Below, piece after piece: positions 46,992 through 56,701 of a DNA stretch of 64,000 nucleotides; the stretch's first letter is position 1, and the number at the start of each line of letters is the position of its first letter. Position numbers and translations under genes: made by a program. The stretch covers positions 91,982 through 155,981 of the forward strand of contig NZ_JAFB01000026.1 in the NCBI RefSeq assembly GCF_000519205.1, read 5' to 3'. Source of the DNA: Amycolatopsis taiwanensis DSM 45107. Its GTDB lineage: Bacteria > Actinomycetota > Actinomycetes > Mycobacteriales > Pseudonocardiaceae. The notes under the pieces were generated by a model. It saw nothing but the letters and a program-made list of their open reading frames with translations. It did not search any database and was not told the origin of the DNA.

Positions 46992-48182
46992 TCAGCTCAG
47001 CGGTCGCGCGTCGCGGATCGCTTCATCGTTGAGGCGCATGCCGAGGCCGGTCGCCCGCGGGGCGTGGATCACCCCGTTTTCCGGGCGGATCGGCTCCGCG
47101 AGGAAGTGCTGGTACAGCGGGGCCAGCCGGAGGAGGTACTCCATCTCCGGCACCAGAGCCGGCGAGGACGCGAAGGTCAGCGCGGCGTTGCACTGCACCG
47201 ACTGGCCGTGCGGGATGAACTGGCGTCCCGCCGCCGAAACCAGTGCGCCGATCCGTGTCATCTCGCTGATGCCGCCGCCCCAGTGCGGGTCGGCCTGGTA
47301 CATGTCGAGCAGGTCGTCACGCAGCAGCCGGGCGATGCCCCAGCGGGTGTACTCGTGTTCGCCGCCGGCGAGCTGGGTCCGGCCGCCGACGAGCGTGCGC
47401 AGCGACTTCAAGCCCGCGGAGTCGTCCGGCAGCAGGGGTTCCTCGATCCACCGCAGCCGCAGGTGCTCGGTTTCGCGAGCCACCGCGACGGTGAACGGGA
47501 TGTCCCAGGAGTTCCACGCGTCCAGCATGATCTCGAGGTCGTCGCCACCCGCCTCGCGGACGGCGGCGACGAGCCGGACGACCTTGTCGACACCGGCGTG
47601 ACCGTCGTTCGGGCCCCATCGCGGGAACCACTTGACCCCGCCGAAGCCCTGCGCACGCAGTTCGCGGGTGCGCGCCCGGACGTCATCGAGGTTGAGCGAA
47701 TCGCCGAGGGTCGACGCGTAGACCGGTGCGATGTCCCGCGTCGGACCGCCGAGCAGCACGTGCGCCGGTACTCCGAAGTACTGGCCGCGGATGTCCCACA
47801 GCGCGCAGTCCACTGCGGACACCGCGAGCATGCCGGTGCCGGCGCGGCCGTGGATCGCCGATCGGTACGCGAGGTCCCAGACGCGTTCGCCGGCGAGCGG
47901 GTCGGCACCCAGCAACACGGACCGCAGCGTGGCCGACACCGCGTGTGCCTGCTCGGCCGACAGCACCGCGGTGGTGCCGGTGATCCCCTCGTCCGTGTCG
48001 ATGTGCAGGAAGATCTGCCGGACCTCCAGCTCGCCGCCGGGGAGTTCGGGCAGCTGCTGCGGGCCGCGAGCGGCGAATTCCGGATACACGTCGACGGGGC
48101 GGCGGAGGCGGTCGCGCCAGAACGGCTCGCCGCCGGGCAGCGCACCCAGGTACTCAACGCATCGAACATCGACGATCCGCAC
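46992..48182 (-). CDS. Enolase-superfamily (mandelate racemase/muconate lactonizing) dehydratase
   Basis: About 396 residues from GTG 48182, chosen because GGGAGG lies 6 nt upstream; the open frame reaches 48218. It has the capping domain followed by the (beta/alpha)7-barrel with metal ligands Asp in MLDAWNSW, Glu in RWIEEPL and Glu in AGGEHEYTRWG, plus the catalytic His in FIPHGQS. This pattern resembles sugar-acid dehydratases (rhamnonate/galactarate-like). It diverges from the ten-gene molybdoenzyme operon across about 100 bp and leads the two-gene unit with the D-2-hydroxyacid dehydrogenase. Substrate is probably a sugar acid or a sugar-acid-like intermediate. Confidence 0.9.
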   Translation of the reverse strand: MRIVDVRCVEYLGALPGGEPFWRDRLRRPVDVYPEFAARGPQQLPELPGGELEVRQIFLHIDTDEGITGTTAVLSAEQAHAVSATLRSVLLGADPLAGERVWDLAYRSAIHGRAGTGMLAVSAVDCALWDIRGQYFGVPAHVLLGGPTRDIAPVYASTLGDSLNLDDVRARTRELRAQGFGGVKWFPRWGPNDGHAGVDKVVRLVAAVREAGGDDLEIMLDAWNSWDIPFTVAVARETEHLRLRWIEEPLLPDDSAGLKSLRTLVGGRTQLAGGEHEYTRWGIARLLRDDLLDMYQADPHWGGGISEMTRIGALVSAAGRQFIPHGQSVQCNAALTFASSPALVPEMEYLLRLAPLYQHFLAEPIRPENGVIHAPRATGLGMRLNDEAIRDARPLS

Positions 48183-48198
48183 GAAAAACCTCCCATGA

Positions 48199-48219
48199 TT
48201 TGTCAGAGGAGTGTACAAA
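48199..48219. promoter_or_regulatory. Imperfect dyad in the divergent promoter region
   Basis: TTTGT and ACAAA arms flank an 11-bp centre, giving a GntR-like TTGT-N-ACAA dyad. It lies about 17 bp upstream of the enolase-superfamily start and about 65 bp before the molybdoenzyme operon. Both transcripts could be controlled from here. Confidence 0.35.
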
Positions 48220-48284
48220 AGTCAGTCTCGCGGGTTACCGTGTCGCAGCGCGTTGGATTGATCGAACTTGAAGGTGTCTGGAAA

Positions 48285-50543
48285 ATGAGTGGGGCTTCTG
48301 CAACAACAGACCTCGCCGTGGGCGAACCGACCGCGTCGGTCGGGCGTTCCGTCCCGAGTGACCAGGCCCGCGCGATCGTCGCCGGTGAGCTCGAGTACGT
48401 CACGGACCGGCGCCTGGCCGGCATGCTGCACGGCGCTGTACTGCGTTCCACCGTCCCGCACGCGCGCATCCTCGGCATCGACACGACTGCGGCACGCAGC
48501 ATGGCCGGTGTGCAGGCCGTCGTGCTGGGAACCGACGTGCCGTTCAATCAACTCGGCCCGAACGAGGCCGATGGGCCGGTGCTGGCCGACGCCACGATTC
48601 GTCAGGTGGGCGACCCGATCGCCTTGGTCGCGGCGGTCGACGAGGGCACCGCACGGCGCGCGGCCGCGGCGATCGTGGTGGATCTCGAGCCGCTGCCGGT
48701 CGTGGCCGACGCGCAAGCCGCGCTCGCGGCCGACGCACCGAAGCTCTATCCGGCCGGCAACGTCGCCGGCCGGATAGCCTTCGCCTCGGGCGACGTGGAA
48801 GCCGCCCTCGCCGCGTCGGATCTCGTGGTGGAGCGCAGGGTATCGACGCCCGCGCAGGAACATGTGGCGATCGAAACTCCCGGTGGCGTGGCGGTTTGGG
48901 AGAACGAGCGGGTCACGATCTGGTGCGGCTCGCAGAACCCCGGCCTGCACCGGCGGAAGGTCGCCCGAGCGCTCGCGATCGACCTCGAAGACGTCCGGCT
49001 CATCGCCGGCCCGGTCGGTGGCGCCTTCGGTGCCCGCAACGACGATCCGATGCCGGTTCTGCTGGCGCTGCTCGCCCGGATCGCGGACAAGCCGGTCACC
49101 ATGCGGATGAGCCGCGAGGAAACGATGATCGCCGGGCCGAAGCGGCATCCGTTCGAAACGGTGGCCCGGCTGGGCGTCAGCGCCGACGGGCGGTTCACGG
49201 CCGCTGACATGACCGCCCTGGCCGACACTGGTCCATACCTCACCTCGGGACCCAACGTGCTCAAGACGTCGGCCGAGATGTCCGTGGGCCCGTACCGGAT
49301 GGCCCTCGCCCGCTACGACGGCCGCGTCATGCACACCAACAACGCCAATGCGGGCGCGTTTCGCGGCTACGGGGTGCCGCAGGTGGCGTTCCCGCTGGAG
49401 ACCGCGATCGACGAGGCGGCCGAGGCGCTGGGCCTCGACCCGGTCGAACTCCGGATGCGCAATCTGCTCCGCGGTGGCGACCGGCACGGCCTGTACGGGC
49501 ATGTCGTGACTTCGGGCCTGCGGGCGGTGGAGACGCTACGGGCCGCCGCCGGCGACGCATGGTGGGTCGAGCGGGCCGCGTGGCAGCGGCAGGGAGTGGC
49601 GCCGTGGCGGCGCGGCACCGGCATCGCGATGGCGGTGAAGGGAGTCGGCCTGGGCAGCGGCCGCGGTGATGCCGCCCGCGCTCGCCTGCTCGTCTCGCTC
49701 GACGGCCGGGTGCGCATCTGGGCGGGGCCGAACCACACCGGGCAGGCGATCGATGTCACCTACCGGCAGATCGCGGCCGACGCGCTGAACACCTCACCGG
49801 AGGCCATCGAAGTCATCGTTGGCGACACCCAGCTGGTGCCCGAATCCGGCGCCACCGCCGCCTCCCGCAGCACTTACGCCGGCGGCGCGGCGGTCGAGGC
49901 CGTGTGCGGGCAGCTTCTCCGGGTCATGCGCGAGTACGGCGCGTCGGACTTCCGGAGCATCGCGGCGCGGCTCGTCGCCGAGGGACGCGCCGAATTCGAG
50001 GCGACCTTCACCCTGCCCGACGTCGCGGACCCCGGGATGATCGATCCGGAGCAGCTCGGCACCTACGCGCCGCACCTGGTGTACGGCACCTCGGCGCAGG
50101 TGGTCCGGCTCGAGGTCAACGAACTGACGGGAGAGGTCCGCGTCGCCGGCGTCGTCTGCGCCGTCGACTGCGGCACGGCCATCAACCCGGGTGCGGTGAT
50201 CGGTCAGGCCGAAGGCGGGGTCGTTCAGGGCCTCGGTTTCGCACTCATGGAGGACTACCGCATGGCCGACGGCCGGCCGGTGACCCGCAGCCTGGAGAAC
50301 TACCTGATCCCCACGATCCGCGATGTGCCGGAGATCCGCACCCACCTCGTCTCGGGTTCGGAACCGTCCGGGCCGATGGGCGCGAAGGGGATGTCCGAGG
50401 TGGTCATCGTGCCGACGGGCCCCGCTGTGGCCGCAGCCATCGCGGATGCGGTGGGCGTGCGGCCCGACCGGTTGCCGATCACCCCCGAGCGCCTCCTCAC
50501 CGGCCTGCGGGAGCGCCGCCGAGCGTCACGGAGGGCGTCATGA
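48285..50543 (+). CDS. Molybdenum hydroxylase (xanthine dehydrogenase family), molybdopterin-binding subunit
   Basis: About 752 residues from ATG 48285. The frame extends to 46938 but that part lies over the opposite-strand enolase-superfamily gene. Features: N-terminal Ald_Xan_dh domain, GGAFGARND and the AFRGYGVPQ loop for the cofactor, GPNHTGQ, and the catalytic glutamate in GAKGMSE near the C-terminus. Such enzymes hydroxylate aromatic N-heterocycles, purines or aldehydes using water. First gene of a ten-gene operon with overlapping stops and starts; its TGA overlaps the ATG of the iron-sulfur subunit. Molybdenum cofactor synthesis genes are not in the window. Confidence 0.92.
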   Translation: MSGASATTDLAVGEPTASVGRSVPSDQARAIVAGELEYVTDRRLAGMLHGAVLRSTVPHARILGIDTTAARSMAGVQAVVLGTDVPFNQLGPNEADGPVLADATIRQVGDPIALVAAVDEGTARRAAAAIVVDLEPLPVVADAQAALAADAPKLYPAGNVAGRIAFASGDVEAALAASDLVVERRVSTPAQEHVAIETPGGVAVWENERVTIWCGSQNPGLHRRKVARALAIDLEDVRLIAGPVGGAFGARNDDPMPVLLALLARIADKPVTMRMSREETMIAGPKRHPFETVARLGVSADGRFTAADMTALADTGPYLTSGPNVLKTSAEMSVGPYRMALARYDGRVMHTNNANAGAFRGYGVPQVAFPLETAIDEAAEALGLDPVELRMRNLLRGGDRHGLYGHVVTSGLRAVETLRAAAGDAWWVERAAWQRQGVAPWRRGTGIAMAVKGVGLGSGRGDAARARLLVSLDGRVRIWAGPNHTGQAIDVTYRQIAADALNTSPEAIEVIVGDTQLVPESGATAASRSTYAGGAAVEAVCGQLLRVMREYGASDFRSIAARLVAEGRAEFEATFTLPDVADPGMIDPEQLGTYAPHLVYGTSAQVVRLEVNELTGEVRVAGVVCAVDCGTAINPGAVIGQAEGGVVQGLGFALMEDYRMADGRPVTRSLENYLIPTIRDVPEIRTHLVSGSEPSGPMGAKGMSEVVIVPTGPAVAAAIADAVGVRPDRLPITPERLLTGLRERRRASRRAS

Positions 50544-50980
50544 AGATCAACGGCATCGAGACGACGCCACCATCCGAGCCCGACGTACGGCTGATCGACT
50601 ACCTGCGTGACGAACTCGGGCTGATCGGCACCAAAGAAGGCTGCGGGATGGGCGAATGCGGCAGCTGCACCGTGCTCCTGAATGGACGCCCGGTGTGCTC
50701 CTGCCTCGTGCTCGCCGGGCAGGCCGCCGACGCGGACATCGTCACGGTCGAAGGAGTGGGCGCCATCCCGGCCGGCCGGGCGGTGCGGGATGCGCTGGTG
50801 GCCAACCAGGCCGTGCAGTGCGGTTTCTGCACCGCGGGCGTCGTCGTGTCAGCCACCGCTTTGCTGAGCGAGCACCCCGAGCCGGACGGCGAGCAGATGC
50901 GTGCCGCGCTGGAAGGGAACCTGTGCCGCTGCACGGGCTATGGCGCGATCAGCCGCGCGATCCGGAGTGCACACCGATGA
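50540..50980 (+). CDS. Molybdenum hydroxylase 2Fe-2S subunit
   Basis: 146 residues. The plant-type ferredoxin cluster motif GCGMGECGSC is followed by the second cluster motif, CGFCTAG and CRCTGYG. Both clusters are complete, so electrons can pass from the Mo centre to FAD. Overlaps of 4 bp on both sides show translational coupling. Length is normal for xanthine-dehydrogenase-type small subunits. Confidence 0.95.
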   Translation: MKINGIETTPPSEPDVRLIDYLRDELGLIGTKEGCGMGECGSCTVLLNGRPVCSCLVLAGQAADADIVTVEGVGAIPAGRAVRDALVANQAVQCGFCTAGVVVSATALLSEHPEPDGEQMRAALEGNLCRCTGYGAISRAIRSAHR

Positions 50981-51897
50981 CACCACTCCCTGTGCCAAGC
51001 CGCGGCAATCAAGATGACCACAGCGCCGTACCCGCGGAGGAGCAGTCGACATTTCGGAATCCCCGCACGACGGCGGAACTGGCGGCGCTGGACGGCGACA
51101 TCAGCCTGCTTGCCGGCGGCACCGACGTGCTCGTACAGCGCCGGGACGGCCGCGAGTTCGGCACGCTCGTCGATCTCACGGGTCTGTCCGACGCCCCACC
51201 CGCCGTGTCGCATGGCGGGGGTGTGATCACGCTTTCCGCGCTGGCCCCGCTCACCGACATCAGCCTCGGCCTCGGGAGTGCGCTACCGGGGTTGCGGGCG
51301 GCGATCGGGTGTTTCGCGTCCGCGCAGATCCGTAATCGGGCCACGCTCGGCGGGAACCTCGCGAACGCGTCGCCGGCCGCGGACAGCGTGCCGCCACTCG
51401 TCGCGGCCAGTGCGGTGCTGACGCTGCGCAGTGGCGCCGGCAGCCGGCGGGTGGGTGTGGAGGAGTTCCTCCTCGGGCCGGGTCGCACCTGCCTGCGTCG
51501 CGGCGAGTGGATTCACACGATCGACGTGCCCGATGAACCCGGCCGGCAGGAAGGGTTCCGCAAGATCGCCGGCCGCCGTGCACTCGCCATCTCGGTGGTG
51601 AGCCTGGCGTGGGCCTGGACCCCCACCGACAGCGGGTTACGGGACGTGCGGCTCGCCGCGGGCGCCGTGGCGCCGACGGTGATCCGCTGCCCGCGAACCG
51701 AAGCGGTGCTGACCGGGCAACTGCCCACATCGGAACTGGCCATTACTGCCGCCGCGGTGCTGCGCGAGGAGATCTCTCCGATCGACGACCTGCGCGCTAC
51801 CGCCGACTACCGGTACGCCGCGATCGCCGGTGCGCTCGTCGAAGCGCTCAACGGCATCAACGGCATTGCCGGCTTCCAAATCCCGGAGGAGATATGA
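50977..51897 (+). CDS. Molybdenum hydroxylase FAD-binding subunit
   Basis: 306 residues. FAD-binding motifs LLAGGTDVLVQ (about 45) and RNRATLGGNLANASPAADS (about 118) are typical of the medium subunit of xanthine/CO dehydrogenase-like enzymes. It completes the three-subunit hydroxylase and probably passes electrons to NAD or another acceptor. Start and stop overlap both neighbours by 4 bp. Confidence 0.95.
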   Translation: MTPLPVPSRGNQDDHSAVPAEEQSTFRNPRTTAELAALDGDISLLAGGTDVLVQRRDGREFGTLVDLTGLSDAPPAVSHGGGVITLSALAPLTDISLGLGSALPGLRAAIGCFASAQIRNRATLGGNLANASPAADSVPPLVAASAVLTLRSGAGSRRVGVEEFLLGPGRTCLRRGEWIHTIDVPDEPGRQEGFRKIAGRRALAISVVSLAWAWTPTDSGLRDVRLAAGAVAPTVIRCPRTEAVLTGQLPTSELAITAAAVLREEISPIDDLRATADYRYAAIAGALVEALNGINGIAGFQIPEEI

Positions 51898-52862
51898 AGA
51901 TATCCGTAACCGTACGGCTCGACCGGCCGCTGACCGAGGCGGCCGAGATCGCCCGCCGGGCCGAAGAGCTTGGCTTCTCGGGCGTTTGGGTCGCCGATCA
52001 CTACTTCCACCGCGACGCCACCGGGGCATTGGCACTGATGGCCGCGGCGACGAACCAGGTGACGCTCGGCACCGCCGTCACCAGCCCACTGCTGCGGCAT
52101 CCGGCGCTGCTGGCCAGCACGGCGGCGTCGCTGACCGAAGTCAGCGACGGCCGGTTCATCCTCGGCCTCGGCGCCGGCGGCTACGAGTTCGGCAGCGAAC
52201 TCGGCATCCCCATCCGCCGGCCACTCGGGCTCACCCGGGAAACCGTGAACATCGTGCGGAGCCTGGCGAATGGCACCACCACCGTCGAAGGCGACACCTT
52301 CGCAGTGACCGGGGCCGGCCTGCGGTTCCAGGCGTCGGCCGCGCCGGTGTACCTCGCGGCGCGTGGGCCGAAGATGCTTCGCCTCGCCGGCGAGGTGTCC
52401 GATGGCGTCATCACGCACGGGCTGAGTGCCGCGCACATCCGGTTCGTCACCGACCAACTCGACGCGGCGGAGTCCGGCCGGCGCCCGCAAGTCGTCCTCA
52501 TGCTGGACGTGCAGGTCGACAACGACCGAGACCGGGCGGTCGACGCACTGCGCGGCCGTTGCCTCACCATGGCCGGTGGCTCCTACGCCGATGAGCTGAT
52601 CGAGATCTACGGTCTCGACCCCGACGCGGTCGCCCGGCTGCGCGCCGCGGTCCGTTCGGGCGACCGAGCCACGGCGACCGCACTCGTTACCGACGACATG
52701 GTGGACGCCTTCGCGATCGGCGGTTCGCCCGCGCACCTCGCCGACCGACTGTCCGAATTGGACGATCTGGCTGTCGACGAGGTCATCCTGTCCACCGACG
52801 GCGGCGACCTGGACAGCGCCACGAACAACCTCACCGAACTGGCGAAAGCAGTGATCCGATGA
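51894..52862 (+). CDS. LLM-class flavin-dependent oxidoreductase
   Basis: 322 residues with luciferase-like TIM-barrel features: an EELGFSGVWVADHYF helix, TLGTAVTSPLLRHP, and LGLGAGGYEFGSELG. Members use F420 or FMN; the F420-dependent reductases of actinobacteria look similar, but the cofactor cannot be fixed here. Its position within the operon suggests reduction or oxygenation of an intermediate made by the molybdenum hydroxylase. It overlaps both neighbours by 4 bp. Confidence 0.92.
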   Translation: MKISVTVRLDRPLTEAAEIARRAEELGFSGVWVADHYFHRDATGALALMAAATNQVTLGTAVTSPLLRHPALLASTAASLTEVSDGRFILGLGAGGYEFGSELGIPIRRPLGLTRETVNIVRSLANGTTTVEGDTFAVTGAGLRFQASAAPVYLAARGPKMLRLAGEVSDGVITHGLSAAHIRFVTDQLDAAESGRRPQVVLMLDVQVDNDRDRAVDALRGRCLTMAGGSYADELIEIYGLDPDAVARLRAAVRSGDRATATALVTDDMVDAFAIGGSPAHLADRLSELDDLAVDEVILSTDGGDLDSATNNLTELAKAVIR

Positions 52863-53971
52863 ACGTTCCCGAATCCGCCGCTGTTCTCGGTTCCGGGGCG
52901 GGTGCCCTGTCCTGCGCAATGGAGCTGTCGCTGGCCGGCATCAAGGTGACCGTCGCCGATTTGCCGCAGTTCTCCGCCAATGTGACCGCGCTGGCCGAGA
53001 CGGGCGTCGTCCGGCTCAAAAGCCCCTGGCACGGGGTGATCGAGTCGCCGATCGCGCATGCGTCGACCGATCCGCGGCAAGCTGTTCGCGACAACCCGTT
53101 CATCGTTGTCTCGGTTCCGGCGTTCGGCCACCAGACGTTCGCCGAACTGCTCGCCGACACACTCGAGGACGGTCAGTCGGTGCTGTGGGTCGGTGAGGGT
53201 GGCGGCGCGCTGACCCTGGCGGCGGCGATGCGCCGCACCAAGCGGCGGCGCGAGGTGCAGCTCGCGGAAACGAACAGCCTGCCCTACGGTGCCCGCGTGC
53301 GCGCGCCCGGCCTCATCACCGCCTCGCGCAAGTCCGGCGGGACCCGGGTCGCCGGGCTGCCGGCCGGCAACGATCTGGTCGAACTCGTCGGCCAGATCTG
53401 GCCCTGGGTCAGCCCGGCCGAGAACGTCTGGGAAACGATGCTCCTCAACTTCAACGCGATCGACCACGTCGCGCCGATCGTCTGCAACCTGGGCGCGGTC
53501 CAGGGCCGCACCGGCGGGTTCCTGTTGTGGGGAGAAGGGGCCACGCCGGGGGTCGCGCGGGTCATCGAGGGCGTCGACAACGAACTGCTCGCGATCCGCG
53601 CCGCACTCGGTCTACGCGATCGGGCCGGCTACGCCGATTACCTGGTGGAGCAGGGCTTCGCGCCCGAGCGCGGGGAAACCCTGCACGCCACATTGCAGTC
53701 CTCCGCCTTCGCCGGCAGCACGTTCCCGTCCGGGCCCGACGCGCTGAACAACCGCTACATCACCGAGGACGTCCCGTTCGCGCTGGTCACGCTGGCCTCG
53801 CTCGGAGACGAGGTCGGGGTCGACACGCCGACCGTCGACAGCCTGATCCACCTGTCCGGTATCGCTTCCGGTACCGACTTCTGGGCGACCGGCCGGACGC
53901 TCGCCGACCTGGATCTCGCCGGGCTCGGCCGCGACGGTCTGCTCGCCGCCGCTCAGGACGGTTGGTGGTGA
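52859..53971 (+). CDS. NAD/NADP octopine/nopaline dehydrogenase family protein
   Basis: 370 residues. The N-terminal Rossmann motif is LGSGAGALSCAMELSLAG (about 10-27); the C-terminal helical domain includes the NAIDHVAPIVCNLG region with the His/Asp pair typical of opine dehydrogenases. Such enzymes join or split amino acids and 2-oxo acids through secondary amines. Placed next to hydrolases and a dehydratase, it may break an imine- or opine-like bond in the substrate. This role is inferred. Confidence 0.88.
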   Translation: MNVPESAAVLGSGAGALSCAMELSLAGIKVTVADLPQFSANVTALAETGVVRLKSPWHGVIESPIAHASTDPRQAVRDNPFIVVSVPAFGHQTFAELLADTLEDGQSVLWVGEGGGALTLAAAMRRTKRRREVQLAETNSLPYGARVRAPGLITASRKSGGTRVAGLPAGNDLVELVGQIWPWVSPAENVWETMLLNFNAIDHVAPIVCNLGAVQGRTGGFLLWGEGATPGVARVIEGVDNELLAIRAALGLRDRAGYADYLVEQGFAPERGETLHATLQSSAFAGSTFPSGPDALNNRYITEDVPFALVTLASLGDEVGVDTPTVDSLIHLSGIASGTDFWATGRTLADLDLAGLGRDGLLAAAQDGWW

Positions 53972-55305
53972 GCCCCCTGCTGATTCGCGGCGGCAGCGTT
54001 GTCTCAGTCGTCACCGCCGATGACACCCCTGACACGCCACTGCCGCGCGATCTCGAACTGCGCGACGGCGTGATCACCGATCCTTCCGGCGGTGCGACCG
54101 AAGAGCTGGACGCCCGGGGATGCCTGGTGTTTCCCGGGCTCGTGAACGGGCACGACCATCTCCGCTCGATGCTGCCGTCCACGCGGCGGGCCGACACGAG
54201 CGCGCTGGCCGACGTCATCGAGGCCGGTCAGCGAGCCAGCGTCGTCACGACACCGGCGGACTACCGTGCGCTGACCGCGCTCGCGTCCGCCCGGCAACTG
54301 CTCTCCGGCACCGTCGGGGTGGTCGACCACGTCTACCCGCTGCACCGCGATGGCATGCTGCAGGCCATTGTGGACGGACACGCCGACGTGGGGCTGCGCG
54401 CACACGTCGCCTACGGGTTGCTGACCGCGGGGCCGGCCGAAGTGCTGAGCAGCATTGACGCACAGCTGGCACGCGCCGTGTCCGCCGCCGACGATGTGCT
54501 ACCCGCGGATCGGCTTTACCTCGCGCCGGTTTCGCTGCGGCAGACGTCGGTGGACGGCTACCGGGCCGCGGTGGCGGCCGCCGACCGCACCGGTCTGCGG
54601 TTGTACACGCACGTGGCGGAGTCGACCGACGAGGTCGAGCAGTGCCTGGCCGAGCACGGGAAACGACCGATCGAGCTGCTGCACGACATCGGGTTCCTCC
54701 GGCCCGGCACCGTGCTCGTCCACTGTGTACAGCTCTCCGAACGCGAGATCGACTTGCTGGCGCAGAACTCCGTCGCCGTCGCGTACTGCCCGTCCAACCA
54801 CCTCAAGCTGGCGAAGGGTGTCGCCCCGGTGCTGGCGATGCGCGAAGCGGGCGTGCGAGTGTGCCTCGGCGTGGACGGCATGACGGACCTGTTCGCCGAA
54901 ATGCGGCAGGCGGTGTACGTCCAGGGCAGCGCCGCACGACGACCAGGCGCGCTCGACACTCAGGCCGCGCTGCGGATGGCCACCGCCGACGGTTGCGCGG
55001 CGCTCGGCGAGAAGTCCGGCTGGCTGCGGCCGGGTGATCCGGCGGACCTCATCACCGTCCGCATGGACAACGCGATGCTGGCACCGCTGACCGACCCGGC
55101 CTACGCGCTCGTGCACCGGGGTTCCGGCGCCGCGGTCCGGGACGTGGTCGTGGCCGGCGAACCCGTCGTGCGGGAAGGCGCTCTGGTGCGGGCCGATCTC
55201 GGCGAACTCATCGAACGTGCCTGGCAGGCCACCCGTGGCATCGCCGTCCGAAGTGGCAGACAAGTGCCCTCCGACTGGAGCTGGCAGCGGTTTCACGCTG
55301 GCTGA
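53968..55305 (+). CDS. Amidohydrolase (ATZ/TRZ, S-adenosylhomocysteine/guanine-deaminase-like)
   Basis: 445 residues, GTG start overlapping the previous stop. Metal-dependent amidohydrolase: HDH motif at GHDHL (about 57), barrel His in LYTHVAEST, second His in LVHCVQLS and Asp in LGVDGMTD. All metal and catalytic positions are present. The pattern resembles chlorohydrolases and aminohydrolases acting on purine- or triazine-like rings. Its place after the molybdenum hydroxylase suggests hydrolytic deamination of a hydroxylated N-heterocycle. Confidence 0.92.
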   Translation: MSPLLIRGGSVVSVVTADDTPDTPLPRDLELRDGVITDPSGGATEELDARGCLVFPGLVNGHDHLRSMLPSTRRADTSALADVIEAGQRASVVTTPADYRALTALASARQLLSGTVGVVDHVYPLHRDGMLQAIVDGHADVGLRAHVAYGLLTAGPAEVLSSIDAQLARAVSAADDVLPADRLYLAPVSLRQTSVDGYRAAVAAADRTGLRLYTHVAESTDEVEQCLAEHGKRPIELLHDIGFLRPGTVLVHCVQLSEREIDLLAQNSVAVAYCPSNHLKLAKGVAPVLAMREAGVRVCLGVDGMTDLFAEMRQAVYVQGSAARRPGALDTQAALRMATADGCAALGEKSGWLRPGDPADLITVRMDNAMLAPLTDPAYALVHRGSGAAVRDVVVAGEPVVREGALVRADLGELIERAWQATRGIAVRSGRQVPSDWSWQRFHAG

Positions 55306-55390
55306 GGACCATCCACAACCGCATCGGGGCACAACGCAGTGATAGACCGGGCTGTCGCAAAGTCGCGACATGAGTGAGGAAGGCTGAACC

Positions 55391-56701
55391 ATGCGTAAGC
55401 AACGCCCGCTCGTCCAAGGTGGACTCAACGGACTGCTGCAAGTTTCTGTGAGCCGTCGCGGCGTTCTCGCCGGCGCCGGCGGTATTGGCCTCGCGGCCGC
55501 CTTGGCCGCGTGCGGCGGCTCAGGCGGCTCAGGCAAGAACGGCAGCCTGACGATCTGGGCATCCAACTCGTTCGCCGCCAACAACAGCTCTGCCCTGGCC
55601 AAGGCGGGGAACGACTTCGGCGCCGCCAACGACGTCGCCATGACCGTGCAGGGGTTCGGCGCGAACGACCTGATCAACAAGATCACCACCACGCTTTCCG
55701 GCGGTGGCGGACCGGACATCGTGATCGTCGACAGCTCCCAGGTTGCCCAGCTCGGTGACGCCAAGTTGCTCGTCGACCTGACCGACCGCGTGACGCCGAT
55801 CAAGGACCAGTTCTTCGCCGGCAACGTCGCCGCGGCGACGAGCAAGGGTGTGACCTACGGGGTGCCGTTCGACACGTCCAATGTGGCGCTGTTCTGGAAC
55901 AAGAAGATGTTCGAGAAAGCCGGTATCGCAAACCCGCCGACCACCTGGGACGAACTGCGCTCGGTGGCCAAGGAACTGACCGGTGGCGACAAGTACGGCT
56001 ACATGCTCGGTGCGAAGGGCTACGGCTCGTTCCTGTTCTGGCCTTGGCTGTGGCAGAACGGCGGCAAGGTGACGAACGAGGATTACACGAAGGCCACCTT
56101 CAACGATGCCGCCGGGCAGGAGGCCTGGGAGTTCTATTCCGGACTGCACCTCAAGGACAAGGTCGTGCCGCCGACCTTCCTCGGCGTGACCGACTCGTGG
56201 GACCAGTTCGAGCAGCCCTTCATCACCGAGCAGGTCGCGATGATGGCGGCCGGCGATTTCGCCGTCGCGCCGCTGAAGAAGGGCAACCCCGGGCTGGAGT
56301 ACGCGGTCGCGCCGTTGCCCAAGAAGATCAATGCCGCCACGGTGCAGGGCGGCAACGTGGTCAGCGTCACCAAGGCGGCGAAGAACGTGGACCTCGCCTG
56401 GAAGTTCGTGTCCTGGCTGACCTCCGCCGAACAGGAGAAGGTGCTCCAAGACGGTTACCAGCGTCTCCCCGCGCGCACCGACGTCACCGGTTCGGCCTTC
56501 GCCACCAGTGACCAGGCGCGCTCCGTCTTCGTGTCACAGGCCGCCTTCGCGCAGCCCCGTCCCCCGGTGCCTCAGTGGGGCAGCATCGAGTGGGGCGTCA
56601 TGGCCGACGCCTGGGACTCGGTGGTGCAAGGGAAGTCGTCCCCGGCCGACGCGCTCAACAACGCGGCGACGGCGGCGACCGGAAAACTGACGGGTAACTG
56701 A
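55391..56701 (+). CDS. Extracellular solute-binding lipoprotein (family 1)
   Basis: 436 residues. The signal peptide has a twin-arginine SRRGVLAGAGG and a lipobox LAAC (about 38-41), so it is probably Tat-exported and lipid-anchored. The mature part has the family-1 sugar-type fold: GGGGPDIVIVD, GVPFDTSNVALFWNK, PTTWDEL. A good AGGAAGG site lies 8 nt before the ATG. This is the only gap (85 bp) within the ten-gene unit, so it may have its own promoter. It delivers the substrate to the two permeases; no ATPase gene is present, as often seen where a shared MsiK-type ATPase is used. Confidence 0.93.
   Translation: MRKQRPLVQGGLNGLLQVSVSRRGVLAGAGGIGLAAALAACGGSGGSGKNGSLTIWASNSFAANNSSALAKAGNDFGAANDVAMTVQGFGANDLINKITTTLSGGGGPDIVIVDSSQVAQLGDAKLLVDLTDRVTPIKDQFFAGNVAAATSKGVTYGVPFDTSNVALFWNKKMFEKAGIANPPTTWDELRSVAKELTGGDKYGYMLGAKGYGSFLFWPWLWQNGGKVTNEDYTKATFNDAAGQEAWEFYSGLHLKDKVVPPTFLGVTDSWDQFEQPFITEQVAMMAAGDFAVAPLKKGNPGLEYAVAPLPKKINAATVQGGNVVSVTKAAKNVDLAWKFVSWLTSAEQEKVLQDGYQRLPARTDVTGSAFATSDQARSVFVSQAAFAQPRPPVPQWGSIEWGVMADAWDSVVQGKSSPADALNNAATAATGKLTGN

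Noticed and set aside
46938..48284. N-terminal extension of the molybdenum hydroxylase large subunit
   Set aside because: It is antisense to the enolase-superfamily gene with intact catalytic residues; hydroxylase similarity starts only after 48285.
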